Positions 34,854 through 42,114 of a stretch of 64,000 nucleotides of DNA are shown piece by piece. Origin of the DNA: Mannheimia varigena (GTDB lineage: Bacteria; Pseudomonadota; Gammaproteobacteria; Enterobacterales; Pasteurellaceae); assembly GCF_013377235.1 (NCBI RefSeq), contig NZ_CP016226.1, positions 1,984,001 through 2,048,000 on the forward strand. The letters run 5' to 3'. The position numbers were made by a program, and so were the translations under genes. The notes below the pieces were generated by a model. That model saw only the letters and a list, made by a program, of their open reading frames with translations. It searched no databases and was not told where the DNA came from. The stretch's first letter is position 1. The number at the start of each line of letters is the position of its first letter.

Positions 34854-35918
34854 ATGAACACTGTATTTAATCAAGATAGCGTACATAATGTGAATATTCA
34901 AGATGAAAAAGTTTTACTTACCCCACAAGAACTAAAACAAGAGTTTCCATTGCCGGAACATTTACGCAAGCAAATTGAACGTTCGCGTAAAGAAATTTCC
35001 GATATTATCCACAAACATGATAAACGCCAATTAATTGTGATCGGACCTTGTTCGATTCACGACCCAGTCGCAGCGATTGAATACGGCAAAAAATTAAAGG
35101 CACTTTCAGACCAAGTTAGTGATCAACTTTACATTGTCATGCGTGTTTATTTTGAAAAACCTCGCACGACAGTGGGTTGGAAAGGCTTAATTAATGATCC
35201 TAAAATGGATGGCTCTTTTGATGTTGAAACGGGTTTGCGTATCGGACGTAAACTCTGCCTTGATTTAGCAGAACTCGGCTTACCGTTGGCAACAGAAGCT
35301 TTAGATCCAATGACGCCCCAATATTTGGCGGATCTCTTTAGCTGGTCTGCAATTGGAGCGAGAACCACTGAATCCCAAACTCACCGAGAATTAGCCTCAG
35401 GTTTATCAATGGCGGTCGGCTTCAAAAACGGTACAGACGGTGGCTTGGCGGTAGCGTTAAATGCGATGCAATCTTCAGCCCAAAGCCATCGTTTTATCGG
35501 TATTAACCAAAAAGGGCAAGTAACTTTGCTTAAAACCAAAGGCAATGCAGACGGACACATTATTTTACGCGGTGGCAAAACGCCTAATTATGAAAAACAA
35601 TACGTTGATGACTGCGAATGGGTGCTCAAGCAAGCGAATTTGCCTACGGCGATTATGATCGATTGTAGTCACGGCAATTCAAATAAAGATTACCGCCGCC
35701 AACCGATAGTGGCAGAAAATGTATTGGAGCAACTACTTGCAGGTAATACTTCGATTATCGGTTTAATGATTGAAAGCAACTTGCACGCAGGTAATCAGTC
35801 GTCAGAATTGCCATTTAATGAGATGAAATACGGTGTTTCCATTACCGATGCTTGCATTGATTGGGAAACCACCGAAAATCTATTAACGCATTTTGCGGAA
35901 AAATTACGGAATAAATAA
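34854..35918 (+). CDS. aroG: 3-deoxy-7-phosphoheptulonate synthase (DAHP synthase), class I
   Basis: First enzyme of the shikimate pathway: PEP plus erythrose 4-phosphate to DAHP. 354 aa. Motifs GPCSIHDPVAAIEY, YFEKPRTTVGWKGLINDP, GARTTESQTHRELASG, FKNGTDG and DCSHGNSNK carry the metal and substrate ligands. It is closest to the Phe-sensitive AroG type, but feedback class is not proven by eye. tyrA follows on the same strand, separated by a MITE-like element; aroK and aroB are at 61-63 kb. Confidence 0.94.
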   Translation: MNTVFNQDSVHNVNIQDEKVLLTPQELKQEFPLPEHLRKQIERSRKEISDIIHKHDKRQLIVIGPCSIHDPVAAIEYGKKLKALSDQVSDQLYIVMRVYFEKPRTTVGWKGLINDPKMDGSFDVETGLRIGRKLCLDLAELGLPLATEALDPMTPQYLADLFSWSAIGARTTESQTHRELASGLSMAVGFKNGTDGGLAVALNAMQSSAQSHRFIGINQKGQVTLLKTKGNADGHIILRGGKTPNYEKQYVDDCEWVLKQANLPTAIMIDCSHGNSNKDYRRQPIVAENVLEQLLAGNTSIIGLMIESNLHAGNQSSELPFNEMKYGVSITDACIDWETTENLLTHFAEKLRNK

Positions 35919-35954
35919 TTTACAACAATAGCGAGTAGTTTTACTAAGCTCTCT

Positions 35955-36127
35955 CCCCTCTTTAGAAAAGAGGGGTCGGGGGAGATTTGATACGATTTTA
36001 AAATTTCGTATGAGCGTAAAATTACTTCTGCCACAAACGCTTGCGTTTGAACGTTGCTTTAGCAACGGTACGCAGTATGAGCGAAGCGAATAAATCTCCC
36101 CTAATCCCTCGTGGCTCAAAGAGGGGA
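35955..36127. mobile_element. MITE-like element with terminal inverted repeats
   Basis: About 173 bp between aroG and tyrA. The left end TCCCCTCTTTAGAAAAG (continuing to GGGGGAGATTT at 35990) and the right end (36092-36127, AAATCTCCCC to AAAGAGGGGA) are imperfect inverted repeats of about 36 bp. Inner hairpins include ATACGA/TCGTAT, AAACGC/GCGTTT and CGTTGC/GCAACG. No transposase. The target duplication is not clear. Confidence 0.65.
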
Positions 36128-36145
36128 AGTTATATTGGTAAAAAT

Positions 36146-37267
36146 ATGAACCCATTAGCCCCATTACGAGAACAAATCGACCAAGTCGATCAACAGCTTA
36201 TCGACTTACTCTCCAAGCGTTTAGCTTTAGTTGCCGAAGTCGGCAAGGTAAAATCGGAGCACGGCATTCCGGTTTACGCCCCTGAGCGTGAAGCTGCAAT
36301 GCTTGCCGCTCGCCGTGAAGAGGCGGAAAAAAACGGTATTTCGGCAGATTTAATCGAAGATGTTTTACGCCGTGTAATGCGTGAATCTTACGCTAACGAG
36401 AACAAGCACGGCTTCAAAACCGTTAATCCTAATGTGAAAAAAATCGTGATTGTGGGCGGTAAGGGCAAGCTCGGTGGCTTGTTCGGGCAGTATTTAACAC
36501 TTTCCGGCTATCAGGTGGAAGCCCTCGGGCGAAACGATTGGGATCACGCTGAGCAGATTTTATCCGGTGCGGATGTAGTGATTGTCTGCGTGCCGATTGC
36601 CGACACCTTAAATACGATTGAGCGTTTGCAGCCGTATCTCACCGAAAATATGATTTTGGCGGATTTGACCTCGGTAAAACATCAACCGTTACAAAAAATG
36701 TTGGAAATTCACCATGGGGCAGTGGTGGGCTTGCACCCGATGTTCGGGCCTGATGTCGCAAGCCTCGCCAAACAGGTCATCGCCTGCTGCCACGGACGTT
36801 TTGCTGAGCGTTACGAATGGTTGATTGAGCAGATGAAAATTTGGGGAGCGAAAATTGAGCTGATTGATGCCAAAGAGCACGACCATTCAATGACCTATAT
36901 TCAAGCGTTACGCCACTTTTCCACTTTTGCTTTTGGCTTGCACCTTTCCCGCCAGCCGGTGCAGCTTTCGCAATTATTGGCGTTATCTTCCCCGATTTAC
37001 CGCTTGGAACTGGCAATGATCGGACGTCTATTCGCCCAAGACGGAGCCTTATATGCAGACATCATCGCCGACAAACCGGAAAATTTTGCGACTATCGAAT
37101 CATTAAAAGAGAGCTTTGAGCAGAGTTTGGCGTTTTTCCAAAATAAGGATAAAGCCGGCTTTATCAAAGCCTTTGAAGAAGTTCATCAATGGTTTGGCGA
37201 TTATTCCGAACAGTTCTTAAAAGAGAGCCGAGTTTTGCTACAACAGGCTCACGATTCTAGACGATAA
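36146..37267 (+). CDS. tyrA: bifunctional chorismate mutase / prephenate dehydrogenase
   Basis: Converts chorismate to prephenate and then to 4-hydroxyphenylpyruvate for tyrosine synthesis. 373 aa, as in E. coli. N-terminal AroQ mutase (LREQIDQVDQQLIDLLSKR, residues 1-90), then a Rossmann fold (IVGGKGKLGGLFGQYL, from about residue 100) and LHPMFGPDV with the catalytic His. The true start is the ATG at 36146; the frame upstream to 36041 is MITE sequence. Higher G+C than its neighbours. The MITE may supply part of its leader. Confidence 0.96.
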   Translation: MNPLAPLREQIDQVDQQLIDLLSKRLALVAEVGKVKSEHGIPVYAPEREAAMLAARREEAEKNGISADLIEDVLRRVMRESYANENKHGFKTVNPNVKKIVIVGGKGKLGGLFGQYLTLSGYQVEALGRNDWDHAEQILSGADVVIVCVPIADTLNTIERLQPYLTENMILADLTSVKHQPLQKMLEIHHGAVVGLHPMFGPDVASLAKQVIACCHGRFAERYEWLIEQMKIWGAKIELIDAKEHDHSMTYIQALRHFSTFAFGLHLSRQPVQLSQLLALSSPIYRLELAMIGRLFAQDGALYADIIADKPENFATIESLKESFEQSLAFFQNKDKAGFIKAFEEVHQWFGDYSEQFLKESRVLLQQAHDSRR

Positions 37268-37278
37268 ATTTCAGATAG

Positions 37279-37336
37279 CACTAGCGTCCACGCTAGTACT
37301 ATTTGATCTTCTGGTACGAGCGTGGACGCTCGCACC
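37279..37336. repeat. nested palindromes between tyrA and recF
   Basis: Two 16 bp palindromes, CTAGCGTCCACGCTAG (37281-37296) and CGAGCGTGGACGCTCG (37317-37332), which are also inverted copies of each other (AGCGTCCACGCTAGTAC versus GTACGAGCGTGGACGCT). It could fold as one long or two short hairpins and may act as a REP-like repeat or terminator for the convergent genes. Confidence 0.65.
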
Positions 37337-37380
37337 ATCGAAGGGAATTCTTTTGCAAAATTTCCCCAAAATTCAGCCGC

Positions 37381-38466
37381 TTACAACGGCTGAATATTGC
37401 CGTTTTTTACCTCAAACAGACTATCATCAGCCCGGTCTTGCCACTGCATTTGGTTAAGTTGATCTTGAGTAATGGCTGTGACGAAAACTTGCGAGCCGCT
37501 TTCTCTTAAACGGTGGGCGAGCAGTTCACGTTTGGTTGGATCGAGTTCTGAGGCGAAGTCATCAATCAAAAACAGGCATTGGCGTTGCTTTTGAGCGACC
37601 AAATGTTCCCCTTGAGCTAGCCTTAAGGCACACATCAATAATTTTAACTGCCCACGGGAAAGCACATCTTCCACCGGCAAGCCGTTGGCTTTAAAACGGA
37701 AATCAGCTTTTTGAGCTCCGATCATTGTATAGCCGAGGGCTTTGTCACGTTCAAAGCCTTGTGCCAGAATGTCGGCGTAATCCGTTCCCTTTTCCCAACC
37801 TTGATGAAAACTTAAACCGATTTCCAATTCTGGCAAGAAAAATTGACAAGTTTTCTCAATTTCAGGGCGAAGAGCCTCGGCGTACGCTGCCCGCATTTCG
37901 CTTACCGCATAGGTCGTTTTCACCAGCTCAATATCCCACGCTTTCAGTTCTTGATAAGAGCGAACTTGCTGGAGGGCAGAATTTCGCTGTTTCAGCAGAC
38001 GGCGGAGGTTCGTCCAATGGGTGTAGAAATCAGAATGTTGGTGGAACAACCCCCAATCTAAAAAAGCACGGCGGAAGCTCGGGCCGCCGTTTAGCAGCGT
38101 TAATCCCTCAGGGGTGATCATCTGCATTGGTAGCAAATGAGCCAAATCGGCAATTTTGTTGCCATCTTCGCCGTTGATTTTGAGAGTGGTATCGCCGCTT
38201 CGAGATTTCTGAATGCCAACCGACCAACTATGTTGAGCCTCATCAATTTTGCCGTGCAGCACAAAATCGTCTTTATCGTAGTGAATAATACGGTTGCTGA
38301 TATGACTTTTAAACGAACGACCGTGTCCTAAATAGAAAATCGATTCCAACAAGCTCGTTTTACCGCTGCCGTTTGTACCCACTAAAAAGTTAAAGTGGGG
38401 GCTAAAGCCCAAATCGGCATTTTGGATATTGCGGAAATGATTAATCAGTAAACGGGTTAAAGCCAT
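37381..38466 (-). CDS. recF: DNA replication and repair protein RecF
   Basis: SMC-like ATPase that helps load RecA at gaps with RecO and RecR. 361 aa (E. coli 357). Walker A GTNGSGKTSLLES at about residues 30-42; ABC-type signature LSRGQLKLL and Walker B CLFLIDDFASELD. The start is ATG 38466 (MALTRLLINHFRN), matching E. coli. It is not next to dnaA and dnaN here; instead tyrA is convergent and ybaB-recR is divergent, which places it beside its functional partner recR. Confidence 0.96.
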   Translation of the reverse strand: MALTRLLINHFRNIQNADLGFSPHFNFLVGTNGSGKTSLLESIFYLGHGRSFKSHISNRIIHYDKDDFVLHGKIDEAQHSWSVGIQKSRSGDTTLKINGEDGNKIADLAHLLPMQMITPEGLTLLNGGPSFRRAFLDWGLFHQHSDFYTHWTNLRRLLKQRNSALQQVRSYQELKAWDIELVKTTYAVSEMRAAYAEALRPEIEKTCQFFLPELEIGLSFHQGWEKGTDYADILAQGFERDKALGYTMIGAQKADFRFKANGLPVEDVLSRGQLKLLMCALRLAQGEHLVAQKQRQCLFLIDDFASELDPTKRELLAHRLRESGSQVFVTAITQDQLNQMQWQDRADDSLFEVKNGNIQPL

Positions 38467-38474
38467 AAAAAAGT

Positions 38475-38541
38475 ACAAGCGGTTAAAAATAGGCGTTATT
38501 TTACCAAATTTGCAAACTTTTGGGAAAAATTAACCGCTTGC
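38475..38541. repeat. opposed uptake signals between recF and ybaB
   Basis: ACAAGCGGTTAA near the recF start and TTAACCGCTTGC about 50 bp on, facing each other, with TTTGCAAAC between. They lie in the divergent promoter region rather than at a transcript end. Confidence 0.7.
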
Positions 38542-38604
38542 ACAACAGAAAAGCGTTCAGTAAAATGAACCGTTTATTTTATCGCTAAATTTAGAGGAAA
38601 AATT

Positions 38605-38943
38605 ATGTTTGGAAAAGGTGGTTTAGGTGGCTTAGGCGGCTTAATGAAGCAGGCTCAGCAAATGCAAGAACGTATGCAAAAAATGCAAGAAGAGATCGCT
38701 CAACTTGAAGTAACTGGTGAGTCTGGTGCGGGTTTAGTAAAAGTAACCATTAATGGTGCTCACAACTGTCGCCGTATTGAGATCGATCCATCATTATTAG
38801 AAGATGATAAAGAAATGGTGGAAGATTTAGTGGCAGCAGCCTTTAACGATGCGGTTCGCCGTGCAGAAGAGATGCAAAAAGAGAAAATGGCAAGCGTAAC
38901 GGCAGGTATGCAATTACCGCCGGGTATGAAATTCCCATTCTAA
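38605..38943 (+). CDS. ybaB: nucleoid-associated protein YbaB/EbfC
   Basis: Small dimeric DNA-binding protein. 112 aa (E. coli 109): Gly-rich N-terminus, long helix LMKQAQQMQERMQKMQEEIA, and the LVKVTINGAHNCRRIEIDPSLL strand block. Almost always linked to recR, as here (6 bp gap). Confidence 0.96.
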   Translation: MFGKGGLGGLGGLMKQAQQMQERMQKMQEEIAQLEVTGESGAGLVKVTINGAHNCRRIEIDPSLLEDDKEMVEDLVAAAFNDAVRRAEEMQKEKMASVTAGMQLPPGMKFPF

Positions 38944-38949
38944 GCAATT

Positions 38950-39555
38950 ATGCAAACCAGTCCCTTACTTGAAAATTTGATGGAAGCCTTACGGGCGTTG
39001 CCGGGCGTGGGTCCGAAATCGGCTCAACGGATGGCGTATCATCTGCTCCAGCGTAATCGTTCAGGCGGCGTAGGTTTAGCCAAAGCGTTAAGCGAGGCAA
39101 TGAGCCATATCGGGCATTGCCAATCTTGCCGTACATTTACCGAAGAAGATGAATGTAGCATTTGTAAAAATCCTCGCCGTCAGATGAGCGGGCAACTTTG
39201 CGTGGTAGAAATGCCGGAAGATATTCAGGCGATTGAGCAAACCGGGCAATTTTCAGGGCGTTATTTTGTGTTGATGGGGCACCTTTCCCCGATTGACGGT
39301 ATTGGGCCTCGTGAAATCGGGCTGGATTTACTCCAGCAGCGGTTGGAAAATGAATCTTTCCACGAGGTGATTTTAGCGACAAATCCAACCATCGAGGGCG
39401 ATGCGACAGCAAACTACATTGCCGAAATGTGCAGAATGTACAATGTGAAAGCCACCCGAATTGCTCACGGTGTGCCGGTGGGTGGTTCGCTGGAAATGGT
39501 GGATGGTACAACGCTTTCGCACTCTTTTGCCGGGCGGCGTGATATTAGCTTTTAA
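38950..39555 (+). CDS. recR: recombination protein RecR
   Basis: Works with RecF and RecO in gap repair. 201 aa. Helix-hairpin-helix LPGVGPKSAQRMA, four-cysteine zinc finger (CQSCRTF and CSICKNPRR), Toprim block FVLMGHLSPIDGIGP, and Walker-like C-terminal ARIAHGVPVGGSLE-type sequence. Cotranscribed with ybaB. In this genome it is also close to recF. Confidence 0.96.
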   Translation: MQTSPLLENLMEALRALPGVGPKSAQRMAYHLLQRNRSGGVGLAKALSEAMSHIGHCQSCRTFTEEDECSICKNPRRQMSGQLCVVEMPEDIQAIEQTGQFSGRYFVLMGHLSPIDGIGPREIGLDLLQQRLENESFHEVILATNPTIEGDATANYIAEMCRMYNVKATRIAHGVPVGGSLEMVDGTTLSHSFAGRRDISF

Positions 39556-39623
39556 AGTTATTTCGGTAAAAATGTAATTCTGATACAATTACTCAACTAT
39601 TCTAAAATTGAGGTTAAACATAA

Positions 39624-39950
39624 ATGGAAACTATCGACAAAATCAAACAACAAATCAGCGAAAACCCAATTCTGCTTTATATGAAAGGTTCTCCAAAATT
39701 CCCATCTTGCGGTTTCTCTGCTCGTGCAGTGGAGGCAGTAATTAACTGCCAAGTGCCTTTCGGTTATGTAGATATTTTAACTAACCCTGATATTCGTGCT
39801 GAATTACCAAAATTTGCAAACTGGCCAACTTTTCCACAATTATGGGTGGAGGGTGAGTTAGTTGGCGGCTGCGACATCGTGTTAGAAATGTTCCAAAAAG
39901 GCGAACTTCAAGCGTTGTTGAAAGAAACAGCAGAAAAACACGCAGCATAA
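39624..39950 (+). CDS. grxD: monothiol glutaredoxin (Grx4 type)
   Basis: Carries and delivers [2Fe-2S] clusters, usually with BolA-family partners. 108 aa. The active site is CGFS with Cys29 (KFPSCGFSARAVEA). The glutathione-binding TFPQLWVEGELVGGCDIV block is intact. Monocistronic with a strong terminator. Confidence 0.95.
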   Translation: METIDKIKQQISENPILLYMKGSPKFPSCGFSARAVEAVINCQVPFGYVDILTNPDIRAELPKFANWPTFPQLWVEGELVGGCDIVLEMFQKGELQALLKETAEKHAA

Positions 39951-39965
39951 TTGCTCGAATTAAAG

Positions 39966-40004
39966 AATAAGGCTCTTAATCAGATTAAGAGCCTTATTTT
40001 TTTA
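39966..40004 (+). terminator. grxD terminator
   Basis: AATAAGGCTCTTAAT with ATTAAGAGCCTTATT, three-base loop, T run. Confidence 0.92.
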
Positions 40005-40052
40005 TTTGAATCTGCTGAAAATTCTTACCTAGTTAGCCATTTTGTTTTAGAA

Positions 40053-40070
40053 TGTGGAAATTATTTCACA
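40053..40070. promoter_or_regulatory. 18 bp palindrome upstream of ilvE
   Basis: TGTGGAAATTATTTCACA is symmetric at 16 of 18 positions and lies 26 bp before the ilvE start. Half-site spacing is 2 bp too long for CRP. It is a possible operator for an unidentified regulator. Confidence 0.4.
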
Positions 40071-40095
40071 ACATAAAAAATAAAAGGACACAACA

Positions 40096-41133
40096 ATGGC
40101 ATTAAAAGATTTAGATTGGGCAAATTTAGGCTTTTCCTATATCAAAACAGATTACCGTTTTATTGCTCACTGGAAAGATGGCAAATGGAATGAAGGTGAA
40201 TTAACGCAGGATAATACATTGCATATTCATGAAGGCTCAACAGCTTTACATTACGGCCAACAGTGTTTTGAAGGCTTAAAAGCCTATCGTTGTAAAGATG
40301 GTTCGATTAACCTATTCCGCCCGGATCAAAACGCAGAGCGTATGCAACGCACTGCAGATCGCCTATTAATGCCACGAGTGCCAACCGAATTATTTATTCG
40401 TGCTTGTAAAGAAGTGGTGAAAGCAAACCAAGATTGGTTAGGCCCTTATGGTTCAGGTGCAACGCTTTATCTACGTCCATTTTTAATCGGTGTGGGGGAA
40501 AACATTGGCGTGAGAGCTGCACCGGAATTTATTTTCTCGGTATTCTGCTGTCCGGTAGGTGCTTATTTCAAAGGCGGATTAGCACCATCTAACTTTATCA
40601 CAACAGACTATGACCGTGCTGCTCCAATGGGTACTGGCGGCGTAAAAGTGGGCGGAAACTACGCAGCAAGTTTATTACCACACGAATTAGCCGTGGAAGA
40701 AAGTTCTGCTACCCGTAAATTCGCTGATGCAATCTATTTAGACCCGAAAACTCACACCAAAATTGAAGAAGTGGGAGCGGCAAACTTCTTTGGTATCACT
40801 AAAGATAATAAATTCATCACGCCAATTTCAGAGTCAATTTTACCAAGTATCACCAAATACTCATTGCTCCATATTGCCAAAGAACGTTTAGGTATGGAAG
40901 CGGTTGAAGGCGATGTGTATATCGACCAGCTTGATCAATTTATCGAAGCCGGTGCCTGTGGTACAGCGGCGGTGATCACCCCGGTTGGCGGCATTCAACA
41001 CAAAGACAAATTCCACGTATTCCATTCTGAAACGGAAGTGGGCCCTATTACTCGCCGCTTATATGCGGAGTTAACTGGCATTCAGTTTGGTGATGTAGAA
41101 GCCCCTGAAGGCTGGATTGTTAAAGTAGAATAA
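40096..41133 (+). CDS. ilvE: branched-chain amino acid aminotransferase
   Basis: PLP enzyme interconverting Leu, Ile and Val with their 2-oxo acids. 345 aa, longer than E. coli IlvE (309) and of the second bacterial/eukaryotic-like subtype. Landmarks: HYGQQCFEGLKAYR near the N-terminus, the PLP lysine at about residue 184 in GGVKVGGNYAAS, and ITPVGGIQHKD. It stands apart from other ilv genes. No leader-peptide attenuator is visible, but a palindrome precedes it. Confidence 0.94.
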   Translation: MALKDLDWANLGFSYIKTDYRFIAHWKDGKWNEGELTQDNTLHIHEGSTALHYGQQCFEGLKAYRCKDGSINLFRPDQNAERMQRTADRLLMPRVPTELFIRACKEVVKANQDWLGPYGSGATLYLRPFLIGVGENIGVRAAPEFIFSVFCCPVGAYFKGGLAPSNFITTDYDRAAPMGTGGVKVGGNYAASLLPHELAVEESSATRKFADAIYLDPKTHTKIEEVGAANFFGITKDNKFITPISESILPSITKYSLLHIAKERLGMEAVEGDVYIDQLDQFIEAGACGTAAVITPVGGIQHKDKFHVFHSETEVGPITRRLYAELTGIQFGDVEAPEGWIVKVE

Positions 41134-41198
41134 TATTTATATCGCATACAAGCGGTCAAAAAATATGATTTTTTTACCGCTTTATTTTTCAAGAGAAT

Positions 41199-41708
41199 AT
41201 GAAAAAGTTAATTTTTTTAGGTTTAACCGCATTTGCATTAGCGGGTTGTTCATCAAACATTTCTAATTCTAACCAATTAATCGGCAATTGGAAATGTACG
41301 ATTAATTACAACGATTTTAATATTAGCACGGTGGATAACCTTAAGTTTGCGGCAAATGGTAATATTACCAATCAAGGCACAATTAATTATCCGCTCCAAA
41401 AACCAATTTTTATTTATGCTATACAACAAAATGGACGTTGGAATTTACAGAATAATAAAATTGTTTATCGTGTAGTAACACAATCATTAAAACGTACTTA
41501 TCGCGCCGAGATATGGGCTGAATTACAGCGTGATCCTGCTTTACAACAATTTGAAGAGAATTTATTTAGCTCATTGTCTGATAATGAAAATAATAAAACC
41601 ATTGAATTAACTGTAACGGATTTTTCTAATCAAAAAATGGAGATCAGACAAGAAGTTAAAGGGCATAGAACGTATAAAGGACAATGTTTAAAAAAGCTAG
41701 AGGAATAA
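41199..41708 (+). CDS. putative lipoprotein of unknown function
   Basis: 169 aa. Signal peptide KKLIFLGLTAFALAGC with lipobox LAGC (Cys17), then LIGNWKCTINYNDF and KFAANGNITNQG, a pattern like small lipocalin-type or DUF-family beta sheets. I do not recognise a family. It ends one base before the RidA-family gene, so the two are probably cotranscribed. Confidence 0.75.
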   Translation: MKKLIFLGLTAFALAGCSSNISNSNQLIGNWKCTINYNDFNISTVDNLKFAANGNITNQGTINYPLQKPIFIYAIQQNGRWNLQNNKIVYRVVTQSLKRTYRAEIWAELQRDPALQQFEENLFSSLSDNENNKTIELTVTDFSNQKMEIRQEVKGHRTYKGQCLKKLEE

Positions 41709-41709
41709 T

Positions 41710-42054
41710 ATGATTCAACGTATTGAAGTTGGCACTCGCTTCTCGGAAGTTGCTATTCACAATGGAGTGGCGTATTTAGCTGGACAAGTGCCACTTGATG
41801 AAACCGCTGATGTTTACACTCAAACCCAACAAGTATTAGCTGAAATTGATAAATGGTTAGAAAAAGCCAACACTGATAAAAGCAAAATTTTAATGGCAAC
41901 GGTTTATTTAAAAGAGATGACAGACTATGCTGAAATGAACCGAGCGTGGGACGAATGGGTTGCCGAAAATAATGCTCCGCCCAGAGCCGCGGTTGAAGCG
42001 AAATTGGCTAACCCAAACTGGAAAGTGGAAATTGTTGTAACGGCAGCCGTATAA
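41710..42054 (+). CDS. RidA-family (YoaB-like) protein
   Basis: 114 aa of the YjgF/YER057c/UK114 superfamily. RidA members hydrolyse reactive enamines and imines made by PLP enzymes. The N-terminal RFSEVAIHNGVAYLAGQVPLD and the C-terminal PPRAAVEAKLANPNWKVEI match the YoaB-like branch; the arginine in PPRAAVE aligns with the catalytic arginine of RidA. It lies 0.6 kb from ilvE, a PLP enzyme, which may be meaningful. Confidence 0.88.
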   Translation: MIQRIEVGTRFSEVAIHNGVAYLAGQVPLDETADVYTQTQQVLAEIDKWLEKANTDKSKILMATVYLKEMTDYAEMNRAWDEWVAENNAPPRAAVEAKLANPNWKVEIVVTAAV

Positions 42055-42056
42055 CA

Positions 42057-42081
42057 AAAAGCAGATCAGTGATCTGCTTTT
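42057..42081. terminator. bidirectional terminator between the RidA-family gene and the acyl-CoA synthetase gene
   Basis: AAAAGCAGATC with GATCTGCTTTT, loop AGT, between convergent genes. Confidence 0.8.
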
Positions 42082-42114
42082 ATGTGAATTTCACTTAAAA
42101 CTCAAAGAGTTGTG

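Noticed and set aside
36041..36145. N-terminal extension of tyrA in the same frame
   Set aside because: The extension is encoded by the MITE-like element. The ATG at 36146 matches the E. coli N-terminus.
40053..40070. CRP site upstream of ilvE
   Set aside because: Half-sites TGTGG and TCACA are 8 bp apart rather than 6.
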